9,252 nucleotides of DNA from Firmicutes bacterium ZCTH02-B6 (GTDB taxonomy: Bacteria > Bacillota > Limnochordia > Limnochordales > ZCTH02-B6), in NCBI GenBank assembly GCA_002159155.1, contig LZRQ01000137.1:1-9252 (forward strand). The letters run 5' to 3'. The stretch's first letter is position 1; each line of letters starts with the position of its first letter. A program made the position numbers and the translations under genes. The notes under the pieces are model-generated. The model made no database searches. It worked only from the letters and a program-made list of their open reading frames with translations, and had not been told where the DNA came from. Of the stretch, positions 6,402-9,252 are shown piece after piece.

Positions 6402-6466
6402 CTGCCGCCGACGGCCGCACACTACCAGCGGTCAAATTCCGCAACGACCGGTGGCGACGCGCATCC

Positions 6467-8161
6467 ATGCCCAGCTGGCTGCGTTCCGTGTTTTCCTGGC
6501 TCAAGCGGCGGCGGCCTCTCTTCCTGCGTCCATCGGTGGACAACCGCTGGGTGCAGCGGTCCATCGAAGAACGGGTCGCCAAAAAGCCCGCGTCCATCCC
6601 GGACCAAGGCTTCCCCGGCGTGCGCGTCGGCGGACAGGTGGAAGCCAACTTGGCCGTCATCCGCGAGTTGTCGGGTTACGCGCCTGACCTGGTCCAGCGC
6701 GATCTGCTGATCTGCGGAACGTTTCGGGCTGCGATCGTGTTCTTTGACACCTTGGGGCGCTCGGACACGGTGGCGGCCCAGGTCATCGAGCCGTTGACCT
6801 ACGAGGCCGCGCAAGGCGGGCTCAAGGCGCCTTCTGACTTGGCCCGGCTGGAAGAATGGATCCGCACTCAAGTCGTCAACGCCACCCGCATCACCGTGGA
6901 AACCGAGTTGGATCGAGTGGTGCAGCAGCTTTGTCACGGCAAGAGCGCGTTGTTCGTGGAGCGGCTGCCGCACGCCATCATGATCGACCTGGCGGGCTAC
7001 GACACCCGCAACGTCAGCGAGCCTATCGGCGAGCCGGTGGTGCGGGGCCCCCGGGACGGATTCGTGGACAACCTCAAGACCAACATGTCTCTCGTCCGGC
7101 GGCGCGTCGGTTCGCCCATGCTGCGCTTTGAGCGGATGGAGCTGGGCCGCTGGACCAAGACGCCGGTCGTCATGGCCTACATCCACGGGTTGGCCGACGA
7201 GGAACTGGTGCAGGAGGTGCGGCGGCGGCTTTCGGTCATCGACATTGACGGCATTGTCGACACCAGCTACATCGAGGCGTTCATCGAGGACACGCCCTAC
7301 ACCATCTTCCCGCAGGTGCTCAACACGGAGCGCCCGGACACCGTGGTGGCCAACCTTCTGGAGGGACGGGTGGCCATCATGGCCGAAGGCAGCCCCTTTG
7401 CCCTCATCGTCCCGACCACGCTGTGGGCGCTCATGGAAGCGGCCGAAGACTACTACCAGCGCTGGGACGGGGCGACACTGGTGCGCATCTTGCGCTACAT
7501 CCTGGTGGCGCTGGTGGTGCTGTTCCCGTCGACCTACGTGGTCGCGACCACATTCCACCCGGAAATGCTGCCGGCCACCATGCTCATTAGCATCGCCGCA
7601 GCGCGGGAAGCGGTGCCCTTCTCGTCCTTTACAGAGGTTCTGCTCATGGAAATCACCCTCGAAGCCTTGCGCGAAGCGGGGGTGCGCCTGCCGCGGCCCA
7701 TCGGCCAGACCATCGGCATCGTGGGCGCCATCGTCATCGGCGAGGCGGCGGTCTCGGCCCAGATCGTGTCGGCGCCGGTGGTCATCATCGTGGCGTTCAC
7801 CGGGATTTCGTCCTTTGTCATCCCCCATTTCAACGTCGGCATCGGGTTCCGCATCGCCCGCTTCTTCATCCTCTTGCTCGCGGGCAGCCTTGGCCTGCTG
7901 GGCATTTCCATCGGCCTGATGTTGCTCATCGTGCACCTGGTGGCGCTGCGGTCCTTTGGCCAACCCTACTTGGCCCCCATCAGCCCCTTGCGTTGGCCGG
8001 AGCTGGGCGACACCTTTGTGCGCTTACCCCGTTGGCTCAACCGCCGTCGGCCGCGGCCGACCGGCACGCCTGTCCGGCGGGAAGTGGAGTTCCTGGCCCA
8101 AGATCCCCTGGATGGCCCGGAGCGGGGGGAGGGATCGATCCGTGCATCCACGCGAGACTAA
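6467..8161 (+). CDS. gerAA: GerA-family spore germination protein, A subunit
   Basis: This is the A subunit of a nutrient germinant receptor in the spore inner membrane (GerA/SpoVAF family); in Bacillus, A subunits are thought to form the ion channel that opens on nutrient sensing. A cytosolic N-terminal domain (about 52-330) carries the family signature starting at residue 184 (SEPIGEPVVRGPRDGF, then D-N-L). Membrane segments follow at about 341-361, 366-384, 412-433, 435-455 and 463-492, with the conserved EAVPFSSFTEVLLMEITLEA and REAGVRLPRPIGQ (402-414). At 564 residues it is longer than typical 480-530-residue members, with about 50 extra Arg-rich residues before the domain and a polar tail after 520. 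ATG 6467 has no good SD (GGTGG at 6450-6454 is 12 nt away), so the start is less certain. It overlaps the B subunit by 20 nt. The paralogue (GerA, GerB, GerK or SpoVAF type) cannot be assigned; the following B and C genes argue against SpoVAF. Confidence 0.93.
   Translation: MPSWLRSVFSWLKRRRPLFLRPSVDNRWVQRSIEERVAKKPASIPDQGFPGVRVGGQVEANLAVIRELSGYAPDLVQRDLLICGTFRAAIVFFDTLGRSDTVAAQVIEPLTYEAAQGGLKAPSDLARLEEWIRTQVVNATRITVETELDRVVQQLCHGKSALFVERLPHAIMIDLAGYDTRNVSEPIGEPVVRGPRDGFVDNLKTNMSLVRRRVGSPMLRFERMELGRWTKTPVVMAYIHGLADEELVQEVRRRLSVIDIDGIVDTSYIEAFIEDTPYTIFPQVLNTERPDTVVANLLEGRVAIMAEGSPFALIVPTTLWALMEAAEDYYQRWDGATLVRILRYILVALVVLFPSTYVVATTFHPEMLPATMLISIAAAREAVPFSSFTEVLLMEITLEALREAGVRLPRPIGQTIGIVGAIVIGEAAVSAQIVSAPVVIIVAFTGISSFVIPHFNVGIGFRIARFFILLLAGSLGLLGISIGLMLLIVHLVALRSFGQPYLAPISPLRWPELGDTFVRLPRWLNRRRPRPTGTPVRREVEFLAQDPLDGPERGEGSIRASTRD
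8126..8133 (+). promoter_or_regulatory. Ribosome binding site deciding the gerAB start
   Basis: GGGGAGGG at 8126-8133, within the end of the A-subunit gene, is 8 nt before GTG 8142. This supports that start over the longer open frame upstream, whose translation is proline/arginine-rich noise from an overlapping gene. Confidence 0.7.
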
Positions 8162-9248
8162 GATCACTCCGTGGCAGCTGGCTATGCTGCTGATTCCCGG
8201 CATCGGCGCAACCGCCCTCCTGGGCCTGCCGTCGGCAACGGCCACCTTTGCCCGCCAGGACGCCTGGCTGGCGCCCTTGGCGGCCCTGCCCCCCGCGATC
8301 CTCGTGATCTGGGTGTGCGGGCGCCTGGCGGCGCGGTTTCCCGAGGAGACCTTTGCCGAATACGCGCCCAAAGTGCTGGGCAGGCTGCCGGGAAAACTGT
8401 GCGGGTTGTTGCTTTTTTGGTACTTCTTTCACGTGGATTCGGTCATTAGCCGGGAGTTCGCGGATTTCCTCATCGCCACCGCGCACCCTCGCACGCCGAT
8501 GCCGCTGGCCGTGGGAGTGGCCATGTTCGCCGCGGCGGTGGCGGTGCGCCATGGGCCGGAAATTTTGGCCCGGCTGGGCGAGCTGTTTGCGATTCCATCG
8601 GTGCTGCTGGTGCTGCTCATCATTGGACTGGCCTACGACAACATCGATCCGTTCCTGCTGCAGCCGGTGTTGGAAAACGGCTGGGGCCCGGTGCTGGCGT
8701 CCGGTTTCATCACCCAGACGTTCACCGGACAGTTTGTGCTGCTGCTGGTGTTTTTGCCGGCGGTCAAGGGGCTGCAGGCGGGGGTCAGGGCCAGTTACGG
8801 GGCGTTGGCGACCATTGTGGTCACGCTGGTCGTGGTCAGCGCGGTCACCATCAGCGTGTTTGGTCCCCTGACGGCCAGCTTCCACTGGCCATTCTTCAAG
8901 GTGTCCCGGATCGGCAGTTTCGGGATCGTGCTCGCGCGGGTCGACCCGCTGGTGACCGGTTTCTGGGTCGCGGGCAGCTGCTTTAAGCTGGCGGTGCACT
9001 TGTACGCGACGGTCATCACCTTTGCCCATGTCTTTGGACTGCGGGACTGGCGTCCGCTGGTGCTGCCCATGGCGGCGCTGGTGTCGGCCTACGGGGTCGG
9101 ACATCTGGACAGTTTCGTCGAGCACGCGTACATGCTGTCCTACTTCTGGCCCCCGTACACGCAACTGTTCCAATTGGTGCTGCCCTCCTTGGTGCTTTTG
9201 ATCGCGGCGGTGCGGGGCGTGGAGGGGAAACCGGGTGAGACACGTTAG
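8142..9248 (+). CDS. gerAB: GerAB/Spore germination permease, B subunit
   Basis: This is the B subunit of the germinant receptor, an integral protein of the amino-acid/polyamine/organocation (APC) superfamily; the Bacillus GerAB subunit binds the germinant L-alanine. From GTG 8142 it has 368 residues, the standard family length. The N-terminus K-I-T-P-W-Q-L leads into the first membrane helix with the P-G-I-G break typical of APC helix 1. About ten hydrophobic segments follow (near 12-32, 41-63, 84-104, 118-136, 150-165, 185-206, 219-241, 269-292, 305-325 and 340-357). RIGSFGIVLARVDPL near 256-270 corresponds to the conserved loop before helix 8. It starts inside the A-subunit gene and its own end overlaps the C-subunit start by 14 nt, indicating coupled translation. 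The germinant cannot be predicted reliably; amino acid or sugar are both possible. Confidence 0.93.
   Translation: MHPRETKITPWQLAMLLIPGIGATALLGLPSATATFARQDAWLAPLAALPPAILVIWVCGRLAARFPEETFAEYAPKVLGRLPGKLCGLLLFWYFFHVDSVISREFADFLIATAHPRTPMPLAVGVAMFAAAVAVRHGPEILARLGELFAIPSVLLVLLIIGLAYDNIDPFLLQPVLENGWGPVLASGFITQTFTGQFVLLLVFLPAVKGLQAGVRASYGALATIVVTLVVVSAVTISVFGPLTASFHWPFFKVSRIGSFGIVLARVDPLVTGFWVAGSCFKLAVHLYATVITFAHVFGLRDWRPLVLPMAALVSAYGVGHLDSFVEHAYMLSYFWPPYTQLFQLVLPSLVLLIAAVRGVEGKPGETR
9221..9227 (+). promoter_or_regulatory. Ribosome binding site for the next gene (gerAC)
   Basis: GGAGGGG at 9221-9227, inside the end of the B-subunit gene, lies 7 nt before GTG 9235 and supports a coding start there. 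Confidence 0.6.
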
Positions 9249-9252
9249 GCGG
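9235..9252 (+). CDS. gerAC: Probable GerAC lipoprotein, first six codons
   Basis: GTG 9235 opens a frame read as M-R-H-V-R-R that continues past the right edge without a stop. It has a good SD 7 nt upstream and overlaps the B-subunit gene by 14 nt, the same arrangement seen between A and B. The basic start suits the N-region of a lipoprotein signal peptide, as expected for the C subunit that completes gerA-type operons. Identity rests on gene order and six residues only; the lipobox would lie outside the window. Confidence 0.6.

Noticed and set aside
6422..7963. Long minus-strand open frame (513 codons) opposite gerAA
   Set aside because: The translation is a low-complexity Asp/Arg/His/Gln-rich string, the shadow of codon bias in the germination gene; no SD or domain supports it.
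7956..8141. Upstream extension of the gerAB frame
   Set aside because: It overlaps gerAA, reads as low-complexity sequence, and would make the protein 62 residues longer than the family.

Overview
The window reads as GC-rich chromosomal DNA from an endospore-forming bacterium, most likely a high-GC member of the Bacillota (Symbiobacterium, Thermaerobacter or Limnochorda-like lineages are candidates). The evidence is a gerA-type spore germinant receptor operon, strong GC bias at third codon positions, GTG starts and purine-rich Shine-Dalgarno (SD) sequences. The genus is inference. I see no tRNA, rRNA, CRISPR array, insertion sequence or phage gene.

Region 1 (1-3793, + strand) is the distal part of a carbohydrate uptake operon. 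It holds the C-terminal part of a family 1 solute-binding protein (cut by the left edge), a perfect 14-bp hairpin, two MalF/MalG-type permeases and an aldehyde dehydrogenase. No ATPase gene is present, so the importer may borrow a shared MsmX-type ATPase or have one outside the window. The dehydrogenase probably oxidises an aldehyde from breakdown of the imported compound; the substrate cannot be read from sequence.

Region 2 (3892-6308) has a minus-strand GyrI-like ligand-binding protein, convergent with the dehydrogenase. It is divergent, across a 147-nt promoter region with a 10-bp inverted repeat, from a two-gene plus-strand unit: a small all-helical HEAT-repeat-like protein, then 14 nt later a Cys/Met-metabolism PLP enzyme of the cystathionine gamma-synthase/lyase family.

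Region 3 (6309-9252, + strand) is a germinant receptor operon in the order A-B-C. The A subunit follows a 158-nt leader with an extended -10 promoter-like element. The B subunit overlaps A by 20 nt, and the C subunit starts 14 nt before the end of B and runs off the right edge. The products would form a receptor in the spore inner membrane that triggers germination on sensing nutrients.

All genes fall in recognisable families and I did not find a convincing new system. The items most worth checking are the hairpin between binding-protein and permease genes, the non-standard motifs of the dehydrogenase and the PLP enzyme, the HEAT/PLP gene pair, and the apparent housekeeping-type promoter before the germination operon.
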